Shown here piece by piece: positions 1 through 8,057 of a stretch of DNA of 32,463 nucleotides; positions within the stretch are counted from its first letter, which is position 1, and each line of letters starts with the position of its first letter. The position numbers and the translations under genes are program-made. Origin of the DNA: Gammaproteobacteria bacterium (GTDB lineage Bacteria; Pseudomonadota; Gammaproteobacteria; Pseudomonadales; Pseudomonadaceae); contig JAMCWB010000044.1 in NCBI GenBank assembly GCA_023475025.1, positions 1-32,463 of the forward strand, read 5' to 3'. The notes under the pieces are model-generated. The model worked only from the letters and a program-made list of their open reading frames with translations. It searched no databases and was not told the origin of the DNA.

Positions 1-451
1 GCTGGCGACCCATGCCGCTGCTAAGCGCCGGCTCTATTTTGGCGAAGCGAATTTCCCTGGCCAACAAGTCACGCAGGGGTTGATTGTTGAGCAGAGACGT
101 CGGCGTCTTGCTTGGCCAGCCCAGCAGGTTGGCCTTACCCCAGCGCCAGGCCTGGCCGAGCAAGGAGCCCCAGCCGGTACGATAGACCTGCTGGCAACGA
201 AAGTTACCCCAGACCCGCTGCAGTTCATCGATAGCTGCCGCATAGTCATCGGCATGGGTCGCCAGCGCCAGTGCATTGATAGCGCCGGCCGAGGTGCCGC
301 AGACAATCGGAAAGGGCAAGGCCGACCCCGCCGGCAACAACTCATTGATCGCCTGCAGTACACCCACCTGATAGGCCGCACGGGCGCCACCGCCGGACAA
401 CACCAGACCGGCGCACTCTTGCTGTTGAAACTGTTTCAGCAGTTCACTCAA
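1..451 (-). CDS. Patatin-like phospholipase (partial, 3' end outside window)
   Basis: About 150 N-terminal residues are visible and the frame stays open to the window edge. Near residues 18-30 there is a glycine-rich oxyanion segment (SGGGARAAYQVG), and about 35 residues later the nucleophile elbow GTSAG; together these define patatin-family serine acyl hydrolases. The catalytic Asp would lie beyond the window. I choose TTG at 451-449 as the start. It overlaps the TGA of the upstream acyltransferase gene (450-448) in a TTGA arrangement and has a GGAG ribosome site six bases ahead, so translational coupling is likely. No ATG is available near this end. The likely role is hydrolysis of membrane lipid acyl esters; the substrate is unknown. 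Pairing with a lipid A acyltransferase suggests an envelope-lipid function, which is inference. Confidence 0.85.
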   Translation of the reverse strand, partial: MSELLKQFQQQECAGLVLSGGGARAAYQVGVLQAINELLPAGSALPFPIVCGTSAGAINALALATHADDYAAAIDELQRVWGNFRCQQVYRTGWGSLLGQAWRWGKANLLGWPSKTPTSLLNNQPLRDLLAREIRFAKIEPALSSGMGRQ

Positions 452-1407
452 GCGGCACTCCGGCGCTTCTTGCGCTTGCGTTGTCTGGCATAGGGTCGCT
501 CCTCACCCTCCGGTCGGGTCTTGAAGCGGCGGTGCACCCACATATATTGCTCGGGCTGGGTCAGGATGGAGGCTTCCACCCACTGATTGATGCGGGTGGC
601 ATCAGCCACCTCATCACCACTCGGAAAGTCCTCCAGCGGCGGGTAAATCGTCAGATCATAGCCGCTGCCATCGGCGCGCCGGTGCTGCAGAAAAGGCACC
701 ACCTGCGCCTTGCCCAGGCGGGCAAAGGTACTGGTGGCGGTTACCGTTGCCGCCTGCTGGCCAAAAAGTGGCGCAAACACGCTGACCTTGCGGCCGTAAT
801 CCTGGTCCGGCGCATACCAGATAGCGCGCCCCTGGCGCAGCGATTTCAGCATAACCCGCACATTGTCCCGCTCTACCGCCCAGGCATCGGCATTATGCCG
901 CTCACGGCCGCGGCGCTGGACAAAGTCAAAGGCCTTGTTCTTGTGCTCGCGGTACATGCCATCAATGGTGATCTGCTGCCCCAGCAGCGCCGCACCTATT
1001 TCCAGCGTAGTGAAGTGCAGCGACATCAGCACCACACCCTGCCCACTGGCTTTTGCCTGCTGCAGGTGCTCAAGACCCTGCACATTAGCCAGGCGGTGCA
1101 GCCGCTCGGGCGACCAGAACCAGGCCATGGCCATTTCGAACAGGGCAATGCCGTTACTGGCAAAGTTGTCACGCAGCAATTGCTCGCGCTCAGCCACAGA
1201 ACGCTCGGGGAAACACAGCGCCAGATTGATCCGCGCGATCTCGCGCCGGGCCGGCATGGCAACCAGCATCCCCCGCCCTACCCAGCGCCCCAGCACCAGC
1301 AGCCAGCGATAGGGCAAGCGCACCACCAGCCAGAGCAAACCAAGGCCCAGCCATAACAGCCAGTAGCGCGGGTGCAACAATGCCTTGGTAAAACCGGGAC
1401 GCTCCAT
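448..1407 (-). CDS. lpxL: Lipid A biosynthesis acyltransferase (LpxL/HtrB family)
   Basis: The 319-residue protein starts with an N-terminal hydrophobic anchor (about residues 10-40) and has the HX4E catalytic motif in the segment LHFTTLEIG, followed by the conserved region with YAPDQDYG and APLFG. These are features of late acyltransferases that add a secondary acyl chain to lipid A at the inner membrane. I take ATG at 1407-1405; the open frame extends further upstream only as antisense of minC. An AGG-containing ribosome site lies about six bases ahead. The C-terminus is very basic (RQRKRKKRRSAA). It diverges from minC across 118 bp and its stop overlaps the start of the patatin-like gene. 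Htr-type acyltransferases sit next to minCDE in Pseudomonas as I remember that region, which supports the call. LpxL versus another paralogue (LpxM or HtrB2) is not settled by sequence inspection. Confidence 0.9.
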   Translation of the reverse strand: MERPGFTKALLHPRYWLLWLGLGLLWLVVRLPYRWLLVLGRWVGRGMLVAMPARREIARINLALCFPERSVAEREQLLRDNFASNGIALFEMAMAWFWSPERLHRLANVQGLEHLQQAKASGQGVVLMSLHFTTLEIGAALLGQQITIDGMYREHKNKAFDFVQRRGRERHNADAWAVERDNVRVMLKSLRQGRAIWYAPDQDYGRKVSVFAPLFGQQAATVTATSTFARLGKAQVVPFLQHRRADGSGYDLTIYPPLEDFPSGDEVADATRINQWVEASILTQPEQYMWVHRRFKTRPEGEERPYARQRKRKKRRSAA

Positions 1408-1525
1408 CAGAACCTGCCTTGCGGGAAAAATTACTATTCTACCCAAGCCGCCGCCCCCTTGCGATCCATGCACGCAACCGATATAAGGTGTCGCAGTTAC
1501 ACACCCGAACTGACTGGAAGATCCA

Positions 1526-2296
1526 ATGACCGGCAACAGCACACCCGATCTACTCGATAACGACCCCGTATTCCACCTCAAAGGCGGTATGCTGGCGATG
1601 ACCATGATCGAGCTGATCCGCCAGACACCGGACGCCTTTGCCCGCCAACTGGCCGACAAGGTAGAACAGGCACCGAACTTTTTCCAGGACACTCCGGTCG
1701 TCTTCAGCCTGGAAAAGCTCAGTGGCGAGCTGGAGCCGGCCATGCTACAGGAATTGCTGCGCATCAGCCGCGAACACGGCCTGCAAGCGGTTGCCTTGCG
1801 AGGCGAAGAACGCTTCCGAGCACTGGCACAAGCCAGCGAACTGGTACTCTTGCCGCCCGGACGTACCCGCGAGAAGCCACTGGATACCACTGCCGAAGAA
1901 GCCCCGGCAGCACCCCAGCCCGAAGACAATGCCAGTCCGGCAGCCGCCACCCCCGCCGAACCGGCCATCAGCTGCGGCCGAGTGATTACCGACCCGATCC
2001 GCTCCGGTCAGCAGGTCTATGCCCGTGGCGGCGACCTGGTCGTACTGGCCCCGGTCAGCGCCGGCGCCGAACTGCTCGCCGACGGCCATATCCACGTCTA
2101 TGGCCCCTTGCGCGGCCGCGCCCTGGCCGGCGTGCGTGGCAATACCGAAGCACGCATCATCTGTCAGAGCCTGGAAGCCGAACTGGTGTCCATTGCCGGC
2201 CACTACAAGACCGCCGAAGACCTGCGCAAAGCGCACTGGAAACAAGCCCTTCAAGTCAGCCTGGACGGTGACAGCTTGAAGATAACCGAGCTATGA
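1526..2296 (+). CDS. minC: Septum site-determining protein MinC
   Basis: The 256-residue protein has an N-terminal MinC domain (about 12-105, FHLKGGMLAMTMIEL) joined by an Ala/Pro/Glu-rich linker (about 120-150) to a C-terminal beta-helical domain (about 155-256). The latter contains the motif around RSGQQVYARGGDLVVL and the glycine-rich repeat HVYGPLRGRALAGVRGN. MinC inhibits FtsZ polymerisation at the cell poles and is recruited to the membrane by MinD. The start ATG has GGAAG five bases upstream. It is the first gene of minCDE; a 138-bp gap separates it from minD, wide for this operon, so minD may have additional control. Length and domain order match the family. Confidence 0.97.
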   Translation: MTGNSTPDLLDNDPVFHLKGGMLAMTMIELIRQTPDAFARQLADKVEQAPNFFQDTPVVFSLEKLSGELEPAMLQELLRISREHGLQAVALRGEERFRALAQASELVLLPPGRTREKPLDTTAEEAPAAPQPEDNASPAAATPAEPAISCGRVITDPIRSGQQVYARGGDLVVLAPVSAGAELLADGHIHVYGPLRGRALAGVRGNTEARIICQSLEAELVSIAGHYKTAEDLRKAHWKQALQVSLDGDSLKITEL

Positions 2297-2434
2297 CTGA
2301 TACTGTGCAACCATTCTGATCAGCCGGAATTACTGGCCTTGCGCCAATACGGAAACTGCGCGGCAAAGGCCCGGCAGTGCCGGTTTCCGCCCCGGCCACC
2401 ATTCACTCGCTAACCAACAGACAGGAAGGTCACC

Positions 2435-3244
2435 TTGGCAAAGATCCTCGTCGTAACTTCAGGCAAAGGTGGAGTAGGTAAAACCACCACCAGCGCCGCA
2501 ATTGGCACCGGCCTCGCCCTTCGCGGCTACAAAACTGTCATCGTTGATTTCGATGTTGGCCTGCGCAATCTCGACCTGATCATGGGCTGCGAGCGACGGG
2601 TGGTCTATGACTTCGTCAACCTGATCAACGGCGATTCCAACCTGAATCAGACCCTGATCAAGGACAAGCGCTCGGACAACCTGTTCATCCTGCCGGCCTC
2701 ACAGACCCGCGACAAGGATGCCCTGACCCCGGAAGGCGTAGAAAAGGTCCTCAACGAACTCAAGGAAACCTTCGACTTCATCGTCTGCGACTCCCCCGCC
2801 GGCATTGAAAAAGGCGCTCACCTGGCCATGTACTTTGCCGACGAAGCCATCGTCGTGACCAACCCCGAAGTCTCCTCGGTACGCGACTCCGACCGCATGC
2901 TCGGCCTGCTGGCGAGCAAATCCCGCCGCGCCGAACAGGGCGAAAAGATCAAGGAAAACCTGCTGCTCACACGCTACAACCCGGAGCGCGTAGACACCGG
3001 CGAAATGCTCTCGGTCAGCGATGTCGAAGACATCCTTTCCATCCCCCTGCTCGGCGTCATCCCCGAATCCCAGGCCGTGCTCAAAGCCTCCAACCAGGGC
3101 GTCCCGGTCATCATGGACGAGAAGAGCGACGCCGGCCAGGCCTACAGCGATGCCGTCGACCGCCTGCTGGGCAAGGACGTACCCCATCGCTTCCTTGAAG
3201 CACAGAAAAAGGGCTTGCTGAGCCGTCTCTTCGGAGGGCGCTAA
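2435..3244 (+). CDS. minD: Septum site-determining ATPase MinD
   Basis: The 269-residue protein begins with the deviant Walker A motif SGKGGVGKTT (about residues 9-18), has a switch with DFDVGLRNLD and ends in the amphipathic membrane-targeting helix GLLSRLFGG. MinD is the membrane-associated ATPase that carries MinC to the poles and oscillates with MinE. The start codon is TTG at 2435-2437, well supported by AGGAAGG five bases upstream and by the conserved N-terminus MAKILVVTSGKGG. The downstream minE starts within six bases of the stop codon, so the two are almost certainly co-translated. The C-terminal coding sequence itself provides the ribosome site for minE (GGAGGG at 3233-3238). Confidence 0.98.
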   Translation: MAKILVVTSGKGGVGKTTTSAAIGTGLALRGYKTVIVDFDVGLRNLDLIMGCERRVVYDFVNLINGDSNLNQTLIKDKRSDNLFILPASQTRDKDALTPEGVEKVLNELKETFDFIVCDSPAGIEKGAHLAMYFADEAIVVTNPEVSSVRDSDRMLGLLASKSRRAEQGEKIKENLLLTRYNPERVDTGEMLSVSDVEDILSIPLLGVIPESQAVLKASNQGVPVIMDEKSDAGQAYSDAVDRLLGKDVPHRFLEAQKKGLLSRLFGGR

Positions 3245-3247
3245 GTG

Positions 3248-3505
3248 ATGAGCATCTTTGATTACTTCCGAGACCGCAAAAAATCCACCACCACCGCCTC
3301 GGTGGCCAAGGAACGCCTGCAGATCATCGTTGCCCACGAACGCGGCCAACGCAACCAGCCGGACTACCTGCCGCAACTACAGCAGGAAATCATCGACGTG
3401 ATCAGCAAATATGTCGCCATTGACCGTGACCAGGTCAGTGTCGCCCTGGAAAACCAGGGTGACTGCTCGATCCTCGAACTCAACGTCACCCTGCCCGACC
3501 GCTAA
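3248..3505 (+). CDS. minE: Cell division topological specificity factor MinE
   Basis: The 85-residue protein has the anti-MinCD helix and beta strand with [14 protein letters not shown] and the topological specificity domain ending [18 protein letters not shown]. MinE stimulates MinD ATPase and drives pole-to-pole oscillation. Two starts are possible: GTG at 3245 immediately followed by ATG at 3248. I prefer ATG because it gives the family's usual N-terminus (MSIFDYFR). The GGAGGG at 3233-3238 sits six bases from the GTG and nine from the ATG, so both are usable. It completes minCDE and is followed by a GC-rich hairpin before rluA. Confidence 0.96.
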   Translation: MSIFDYFRDRKKSTTTASVAKERLQIIVAHERGQRNQPDYLPQLQQEIIDVISKYVAIDRDQVSVALENQGDCSILELNVTLPDR

Positions 3506-3515
3506 ACCCGACAGC

Positions 3516-3535
3516 GCGCCGCCACCCGGCGGCGC
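3516..3535 (+). repeat. GC-rich hairpin between minE and rluA
   Basis: A perfect 8-bp stem (GCGCCGCC / GGCGGCGC) with loop ACCC lies in the 41-bp gap between the minE stop and the rluA start. No T-run follows, so it is not a canonical intrinsic terminator. It could moderate read-through or protect the minCDE message 3' end. Confidence 0.5.
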
Positions 3536-3546
3536 CAGGTACCTCC

Positions 3547-4182
3547 ATGCCGCTGAGCAACATCCAGATCCTGCACCAGGATCCGTGCTTTTTGATCGTC
3601 AACAAACCCAGCCTGCTGCTGACCGTTCCCGGCCGCGCCGACGACAACAAGGACTGCCTGATCACCCGCCTGCAAGACCACGGCTACCCCGAAGCGCGCA
3701 TCGTCCACCGCCTCGACTGGGAAACCTCCGGCATCCTGGTCATCGCCCGCGACCCCGACAGCCACCGCGAACTGTCACGCCAGTTCCAGGACCGCGAAAC
3801 CGAAAAAACCTATATTGCCCTGTGCTGGGGCCAACCGGACCAGGACAGCGGCCACATCGACCTGCCACTGCGCTACGACCCGGAGAACAAACCCCGGCAT
3901 ATTGTCGACCACGACCTCGGCAAATCGGCCCAGACCTTCTGGCGCGTCCTCGAACGCCATCCCGATCACTGCCGCATCGAACTGACCCCGATCACCGGCC
4001 GCTCACACCAGCTGCGCGTGCACATGCTCGCCATCGGCCACCCCCTGCTCGGCGACCGCCTCTATGCCGAAGGCCCGGCCCTCGCCGCCTGCGACCGCCT
4101 GGCCCTGCACGCCCAACGTCTGGTCATCAGCCACCCGACCAACAGAGAACGCCTGGCCTTCGACTGCCCCACGCCTTTTTGA
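3547..4182 (+). CDS. rluA: RluA-family 23S rRNA/tRNA pseudouridine synthase
   Basis: The 211-residue protein has the catalytic motif HRLDWETSGI, in which the Asp is the pseudouridine synthase nucleophile, an upstream VNKPSLLLTVPG segment, and the downstream TGRSHQLRVHM and LLGDRLY segments typical of the RluA family. It lacks an S4 domain, and the short length fits RluA proper (dual specificity for 23S U746 and tRNA U32 in E. coli) rather than RluC or RluD. Its position directly after minE matches my memory of the Pseudomonas aeruginosa order. The start ATG has an AGG seven bases upstream. The exact RNA targets are inferred from the family. Confidence 0.93.
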   Translation: MPLSNIQILHQDPCFLIVNKPSLLLTVPGRADDNKDCLITRLQDHGYPEARIVHRLDWETSGILVIARDPDSHRELSRQFQDRETEKTYIALCWGQPDQDSGHIDLPLRYDPENKPRHIVDHDLGKSAQTFWRVLERHPDHCRIELTPITGRSHQLRVHMLAIGHPLLGDRLYAEGPALAACDRLALHAQRLVISHPTNRERLAFDCPTPF

Positions 4183-4207
4183 GTGGAAAACGATAGACTG
4201 AGTACAT

Positions 4208-4254
4208 AGCAACGAGTGCGTGCTGCTTGCACGTAGCACGCAGATTGCGTTGCT
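4208..4254 (+). repeat. Hairpin overlapping the left arm of repeat copy A
   Basis: The segment can fold as AGCAACG (4208-4214) with CGTTGCT (4248-4254), enclosing a second stem TGCGTGCT (4217-4224) with AGCACGCA (4235-4242). Bases 4250-4254 also begin the outer left arm of repeat copy A, so the two pairings exclude each other at that end. It lies in the 222-bp gap between rluA and apeB. Confidence 0.55.
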
Positions 4255-4344
4255 GCCCACCGGTCCCAGACCGTCGATAGCCATGGATGGCTATCGTCGA
4301 GCGCCCACGGACGGGACAGCGTGTCTGGGACCGGTGGGCAGCAA
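4250..4344 (+). repeat. Structured palindromic repeat, copy A
   Basis: A perfect 22-bp inverted repeat (4250-4271 with 4323-4344) encloses 51 bases. The inner edge carries the conserved AGACCGTCGAT and ends with AGCGTGTCT. Inside are a stem of 8 bp (4275-4282 with 4289-4296) with loop ATGGAT, and a short CCC/GGG hairpin (4304-4315) with loop ACGGAC. Both loops contain GGA. There is no downstream T-tract and no open frame. It lies between rluA and apeB in the direction of both genes. Confidence 0.9.
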
Positions 4345-4404
4345 TGCGATCTCACACAGATCGACCGTTCACGGCAAACAGACTTTACGTAGCAGGAACA
4401 TTAA

Positions 4405-5700
4405 ATGCCCCATAGCGCCATCAACACCGACCTGGCCAACTTCATCCAGGCCTCACCGACCCCCTTTCACGCCACCCGCAGCCTCGCCGCCCGCCTGCTC
4501 GACGCCGGCTACATCCCCCTCGACGAACGCGACGACTGGGAACTGGTCAGCGGCGGACGCTACTACGTCACCCGCAACGACTCCTCCCTGATTGCCTTCA
4601 GCCTCGGCCAGGACGGCGCCCTGCAACGAGGTCTGCGCCTGGTCGGCGCACACACCGACAGCCCCTGCCTGCGCGTCAAACCGCAACCCGAACTGGAAAA
4701 AGCCAAACTCTGGCAACTGGGTGTCGAAGTCTATGGCGGCGCCCTCTTCGCCCCCTGGTTCGACCGCGACCTCTCACTCGCCGGCCGGGTCACCCTGCGC
4801 ACTAGCGACGGCGACCTGACCAGCCGACTGATCGACTTCCAGCGCCCTATTGCCATCATTCCCAGTCTCGCCATCCACCTCAACCGCGGCGTCAACGAAG
4901 GCCTCGCCATCAACCCGCAGACCCAGCTGCCGCCAATCCTCGCCCAGGTCATCGAACCCGGCCGCGACCTGCGCCAGCTGCTGCGCGAAGAGACCCAGCG
5001 CCAGCACCCGGATCTCGACATCGCCCAGGTGCTCGATTATGAACTCAGCTTCTACGACACCCAGCCACCGGCCACTATCGGCCTGGATGACGACTTCTTT
5101 GCCGCCGCCCGACTGGACAACCTGCTGTCCTGCCACGCAGGCCTGCGCGCCCTGCTCGACAGTGATGGCCAACAGGCCTGTCTGCTGGTCTGCACCGACC
5201 ATGAAGAAATCGGCTCAGCCTCCGCCTGTGGCGCCGACGGCCCCTTCCTCGAAGACGTGCTCAGCCGCCTGCTGCCTGATAACAACGAACGCATACAGGT
5301 AATGCAGCGCTCCATCCTGGTCTCCGCGGATAACGCCCACGCCCTGCACCCCAACTTCAGCGACAAGCATGACGGCAACCACGGCCCGCAGCTCAATGGC
5401 GGCCCAGTGATCAAGATCAACACCAACCAGCGTTACGCCACCAACAGCGAAACCGCCGGCCTGTTCCGCCACCTGTGCGAACAGGCCGGCGTACCGGTGC
5501 AAAGCTTTGTCGTGCGCACCGACATGGGCTGTGGCAGCACCATAGGCCCGATCACCGCCAGCCGCACCGGCATCCGCACCGTGGATATCGGCGCACCCAC
5601 CTTCGCCATGCACTCGATTCGTGAACTGGCCGGCAGCCGTGATCCCGGCTACCTGATTCGCGTACTACGGAGTTTCTTTGATGCTGATCGCCTGATTTAG
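4405..5700 (+). CDS. apeB: M18 family aminopeptidase
   Basis: The 431-residue protein has the M18 metallopeptidase metal-binding and catalytic landmarks: GAHTDSP (His and Asp) near residue 75, [12 protein letters not shown] and DHEEIGS in the middle, and GCGSTIGP and the late segment with FAMHS near the C-terminus. The family forms large tetrahedral cytosolic complexes that release N-terminal, often acidic, residues from peptides using two metal ions. Length is normal for the family. It is preceded by repeat copy A and followed by copy B, both in its orientation. Its place after minCDE-rluA fits the Pseudomonas arrangement as I recall it. Substrate preference (aspartyl or broader) cannot be read from the sequence. 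Confidence 0.95.
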   Translation: MPHSAINTDLANFIQASPTPFHATRSLAARLLDAGYIPLDERDDWELVSGGRYYVTRNDSSLIAFSLGQDGALQRGLRLVGAHTDSPCLRVKPQPELEKAKLWQLGVEVYGGALFAPWFDRDLSLAGRVTLRTSDGDLTSRLIDFQRPIAIIPSLAIHLNRGVNEGLAINPQTQLPPILAQVIEPGRDLRQLLREETQRQHPDLDIAQVLDYELSFYDTQPPATIGLDDDFFAAARLDNLLSCHAGLRALLDSDGQQACLLVCTDHEEIGSASACGADGPFLEDVLSRLLPDNNERIQVMQRSILVSADNAHALHPNFSDKHDGNHGPQLNGGPVIKINTNQRYATNSETAGLFRHLCEQAGVPVQSFVVRTDMGCGSTIGPITASRTGIRTVDIGAPTFAMHSIRELAGSRDPGYLIRVLRSFFDADRLI

Positions 5701-5735
5701 CAGTCCTGAAGGCTGATGCATGGAACTCTATGCGG

Positions 5736-5835
5736 TGTTGCCAGCCAGCTGTGGCAGACCGTCGATGCACAAGGATGTGCATCGAGGAGCCCCAGGGATG
5801 GCTCGTAGCGTGTCTGCCACAGCTGGCTGGCAACA
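5736..5835 (+). repeat. Structured palindromic repeat, copy B
   Basis: A perfect 24-bp inverted repeat (5736-5759 with 5812-5835) encloses 52 bases. It shares AGACCGTCGAT and AGCGTGTCT with copies A and C, but the middle of the outer stem is a different sequence. Inner hairpin one has an 8-bp stem (5763-5770 with 5777-5784) and loop AAGGAT. Inner hairpin two has a 5-bp stem (5787-5791 with 5800-5804) and loop CCAGGGAT. The copy begins 36 bases after the apeB stop. No T-run follows. Confidence 0.92.
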
Positions 5836-5964
5836 TCGCAAACACCAATGACAGAAGCTCATTCACCAATCTGTTACAGCGCGCCAGATTCCAGCTCCTC
5901 CATCCTGATCATTTCCTGACCACCAGTCCGTAATCCAGCCAATCCGCTGGCGGTTTCTGCGCGC

Positions 5965-5990
5965 CTGTACTAAGCATAATTCTTGTACAG
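5965..5990. promoter_or_regulatory. Inverted repeat upstream of ectA, possible operator
   Basis: CTGTAC (5965-5970) and GTACAG (5985-5990) are perfect inverted half-sites separated by 14 AT-leaning bases that include CATAAT. It could be a binding site for a dimeric regulator. No regulator gene such as ectR is next to the cluster in this window, so the link to ectoine control is only positional. Confidence 0.3.
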
Positions 5991-6143
5991 ACGAAGGCCT
6001 CTCGTGCCGATTTCACACCAACTTGTATCGGCTTGCAGCCCCCGCCAGCTCTGGCCTTAACAGGGTTTTATGACAGATCTATTTAACAGCTAAAAATATT
6101 ACATAAGCAATCAATATGCCCTGTAAGGCGCATTAATGGCGGG

Positions 6144-6173
6144 TTGAGATAATTTTCAGGATATGTTTATTAT
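6144..6173 (+). promoter_or_regulatory. Candidate ectA promoter
   Basis: TTGAGA (6144-6149) and TATTAT (6168-6173) are separated by 18 bases in an AT-rich stretch; an overlapping TATAAA at 6171-6176 is an alternative -10. The predicted start would leave a leader of about 30 bases before ectA. Osmotic control is expected for ectoine operons but cannot be shown from this sequence. Confidence 0.45.
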
Positions 6174-6211
6174 AAATAAATGCATTTACGCATAAACATT
6201 GAGGAATCATT

Positions 6212-6724
6212 TTGACAGACGCTACTGCCTATACACTGCGCACCCCGCAAGCCACCGACGGCTATGCCCTGAGCCAGCTGGTCGAGCGCTGCAAACCCCT
6301 GGATACCAACTCGGTCTATTGCAACCTGCTGCAATGCAGCGACTTTGCCGATACCGCTATTGCTGCGGTAGCCGAGGATGGCGACCTGGTGGGTTTCATC
6401 TCCGGCTATCGCCCGCCAGCACGTCCAGAAACCCTGTTTGTCTGGCAGGTAGCTGTCGACAGCCGCATGCGCGGCCAGGGCCTGGCACTGAAAATGTTGC
6501 TGGCTCTGGTAGAACGCTTGCGCGCTGACGGTGTAACCCACATGGAAACCACCATCACACCAGACAACGAAGCCTCGCAGGCACTGTTCAAAAAGGCCTT
6601 CCGCCTACTGGGGGCTGACTACAGCACCGAGGTCAAATTTGCCCGCGACACTCATTTCAATGGCCTGCACGATGACGAAGTCGTCTACCGCGCAGGTCCC
6701 TTCAGCCAAACTGCCACCGCTTGA
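6212..6724 (+). CDS. ectA: L-2,4-diaminobutyrate acetyltransferase EctA
   Basis: The 170-residue GNAT-fold enzyme transfers acetyl from acetyl-CoA to the gamma amino group of 2,4-diaminobutyrate, the second step of ectoine synthesis. Family features include an N-terminus with LRTPQATDG and the acetyl-CoA loop VDSRMRGQGLALKML (about 88-102). The start is TTG at 6212-6214, supported by GAGGA six bases upstream; no in-frame ATG lies near the conserved N-terminus. It leads the cluster ectA-ectB-ectC-ask, with ectB 14 bases downstream. Confidence 0.95.
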   Translation: MTDATAYTLRTPQATDGYALSQLVERCKPLDTNSVYCNLLQCSDFADTAIAAVAEDGDLVGFISGYRPPARPETLFVWQVAVDSRMRGQGLALKMLLALVERLRADGVTHMETTITPDNEASQALFKKAFRLLGADYSTEVKFARDTHFNGLHDDEVVYRAGPFSQTATA

Positions 6725-6738
6725 AATCAGGAGCACCC

Positions 6739-8025
6739 ATGAGTACTTTCGAACAGTTCGAACAACATGAATCCGGTATTCGCAGCTACTGCCGCTCCTT
6801 CCCGGTGATCTTCAAGCAGGCGCGCGGTGCCGAGCTGATCACTACCGAAGGCAAATCCTACATCGACTTTCTTGCTGGTGCCGGCACGCTGAATTATGGC
6901 CACAACAACCCGGTCCTGAAGCAGGCACTGATTGACTATCTGGCTAACGATGGCCTGACCCATGGCCTGGACATGTATTCAGAAGCCAAGGAAAACTTCC
7001 TTGAAGTTTTCCACCGCGTGATTCTGGAGCCCCGCGGTTTCGGCGACTACGTCACCCAGTTCAGCGGCCCTACCGGCACCAACTCGGTCGAAGCTGCACT
7101 GAAACTGGCGCGCAAGGTCACCGGCCGCAACAACATCATCAGCTTTACCAACGGCTTCCACGGCTGCTCCATCGGCGCCCTGGCCGTGACTGGCAACCAG
7201 CATCATCGCGGCGCTGCCGGCGTTGCCCTGACCGATGTCAGCCGCATGCCCTATGCCAATTACTTCGGCAAGGACGTCAACACCATCGCCATGATGGACA
7301 AACTACTGAGCGATCCCAGCAGCGGTATCGACAAGCCGGCTGCCGTGATTGTTGAAGTCGTCCAGGGCGAAGGTGGCCTGAATACCGCCTCTGCTGAATG
7401 GATGCGCAAACTGCAGAAACTGTGCCGCAAGCACGACATGCTGCTGATTGCCGATGACATCCAGGCCGGCTGTGGCCGCACCGGCACCTTCTTCAGCTTT
7501 GAAGAGATGGGTATCCAGCCGGACATTATCACCCTGTCCAAGTCGCTCAGCGGTTATGGGCTGCCCTTTGCGGTAGTCGTCATGCGCCGTGAACTGGATC
7601 AGTGGTCACCGGGCGAGCATAACGGTACCTTCCGGGGCAACAACCTGGCATTCATCACTGCCGCCGCCGCCATGGAGCACTTCTGGACCACTGATGAATT
7701 TGCCAAGAGCGTGCAAGCCAAAGGCAAGCTGATCAAGGACCGCATGCAGAAGATTGTCAGCAAGCACGGCCCGGATTCACTCTATGTCAAAGGCCGCGGC
7801 ATGATGGTCGGCATCAACTGCCCGAATGGCGAGATTGCTTCTGCTGTCTGCGCCGAAGCCTTCCAGCACGGCCTGATTATCGAGACCAGCGGCAACCATA
7901 GCCAGGTCGTCAAATGCCTGTGCCCGCTGATCATCAGCGAAGAGCAAATCGACAAGGCAATGACTATTCTGGATGCAGCCTTTGCCAAGATCATGAAACA
8001 AGAGGTGGGCAGCCAGGCCTCCTGA
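6739..8025 (+). CDS. ectB: Diaminobutyrate-2-oxoglutarate transaminase EctB
   Basis: The 428-residue PLP-dependent class III aminotransferase converts aspartate semialdehyde plus glutamate to 2,4-diaminobutyrate, the entry step to ectoine. The PLP Schiff-base lysine is at about residue 268 in LSKSLSGYG, preceded by the cofactor-contacting segment IADDIQAGCGRTG. The ATG at 6739 with AGGAG five bases ahead gives the usual N-terminus (MSTFEQFEQHES); an in-frame TTG 18 bases earlier overlaps the ectA stop and is unlikely. It sits between ectA and ectC. A 66-bp gap containing a hairpin separates it from ectC. Confidence 0.97.
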   Translation: MSTFEQFEQHESGIRSYCRSFPVIFKQARGAELITTEGKSYIDFLAGAGTLNYGHNNPVLKQALIDYLANDGLTHGLDMYSEAKENFLEVFHRVILEPRGFGDYVTQFSGPTGTNSVEAALKLARKVTGRNNIISFTNGFHGCSIGALAVTGNQHHRGAAGVALTDVSRMPYANYFGKDVNTIAMMDKLLSDPSSGIDKPAAVIVEVVQGEGGLNTASAEWMRKLQKLCRKHDMLLIADDIQAGCGRTGTFFSFEEMGIQPDIITLSKSLSGYGLPFAVVVMRRELDQWSPGEHNGTFRGNNLAFITAAAAMEHFWTTDEFAKSVQAKGKLIKDRMQKIVSKHGPDSLYVKGRGMMVGINCPNGEIASAVCAEAFQHGLIIETSGNHSQVVKCLCPLIISEEQIDKAMTILDAAFAKIMKQEVGSQAS

Positions 8026-8034
8026 GCCGGCCCC

Positions 8035-8057
8035 GCGCTGCAGCAAAACTGCAGCGC
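8035..8057 (+). repeat. Intercistronic hairpin between ectB and ectC
   Basis: A perfect 9-bp stem (GCGCTGCAG / CTGCAGCGC) with loop CAAAA lies in the 66-bp ectB-ectC gap. There is no T-run after it. It may adjust mRNA stability or the relative expression of ectC. Confidence 0.55.

Larger units (their letters stand above)
5836..6211 (+). other. Gene-free region upstream of ectA
   Basis: No convincing gene is seen in these 376 bases. From about 6060 onward the sequence becomes markedly AT-rich compared with the surrounding genes, as expected for a regulated promoter region. It contains an inverted repeat CTGTAC-N14-GTACAG at 5965-5990 and a candidate promoter at 6144-6173. No tRNA-like structure was recognised. 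Confidence 0.7.

Noticed and set aside
2340..2394. Weak inverted sequence (GGAAAC ... GTTTCC) in the minC-minD gap
   Set aside because: Pairing is short and the interior is irregular; not convincing as a regulatory structure.
2699..3376. 225-codon minus-strand frame
   Set aside because: Antisense to minD and minE, low-complexity Gly/Val/Phe composition typical of a GC-rich shadow.
3411..4196. 261-codon plus-strand frame rich in Pro and Arg
   Set aside because: Frame shadow of minE and rluA; composition is an artefact of GC-rich codons.
4250..5835. Repeat copies as MITEs or insertion-sequence ends
   Set aside because: Arms differ between copies and no target-site duplication is evident; a mobile element would carry the same terminal repeats.
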